From: Verrucomicrobiaceae bacterium
GTDB taxonomy: Bacteria > Verrucomicrobiota > Verrucomicrobiia > Verrucomicrobiales > Verrucomicrobiaceae
DNA length: 6,798 nt
Assembly: GCA_947463285.1 (NCBI GenBank)
Contig: CANHTV010000203.1
Span: 1-6,798, forward strand
Reading direction: 5' to 3'
Shown: in pieces, positions 6,747 through 6,798 of the stretch
Position numbering within the stretch: position 1 is the first letter of the stretch
Layout: every line of letters begins with the position of its first letter
Notes under the pieces: generated by a model
Seen by the model: only the letters and a program-made list of their open reading frames with translations
Told to the model about the DNA's origin: nothing
Database searches by the model: none
Position numbers and translations under genes: made by a program

Positions 6747-6798
6747 AATCAGGGTGACACAAACGTATGCATTGGCGTTATTTTGCATTAGCCGATCA

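Overview
The window looks like chromosomal DNA of a free-living bacterium, most likely from the Planctomycetota-Verrucomicrobiota group, with a Verrucomicrobiaceae-type genome as my best guess. The reasons are the fairly GC-rich sequence, start codons without clear Shine-Dalgarno sites, large exported enzymes with added beta-sandwich domains (a CehA/McbA-type PHP hydrolase and a FAD oxidoreductase with a golvesin-like C-terminus), and a LysR regulator of a variant type. The taxon is an inference; no RNA gene or marker gene is present to settle it.

Left block, minus strand, reading from right to left: a LysR-family regulator (3174 to 2218), an exported CehA/McbA-type metallohydrolase (2159 to 168), and the first 38 codons of a small secreted or lipid-free exported protein that runs off the left edge (114 to 1). 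The gaps are 58 and 53 bases with no convincing terminator, so the three may be co-transcribed. Divergent from the regulator, 52 bases away, is a cytoplasmic metallophosphoesterase of the PPP/ApaH type (3227 to 4153, plus strand). The gap holds a near-perfect 22-base dyad that could be the regulator's operator.

Right block, minus strand: a large exported FAD-dependent oxidoreductase (6746 to 4392), then a strong hairpin, then the broken 5' end of a second, unrelated metallophosphoesterase gene (4349 to 4173). This remnant keeps the first two metal-binding motifs and then ends 19 bases from the stop of the intact phosphoesterase that converges on it. The junction near 4173-4200 therefore looks like a rearrangement or deletion breakpoint.

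Nothing here resembles a defence system, CRISPR array, prophage, insertion sequence or RNA gene. The items most worth a second look are the truncated phosphoesterase at the breakpoint, the hairpin overlapping its start, the divergent operator candidate, and the unusual domain build of the two exported enzymes. I see no strong case for a wholly new biological system.
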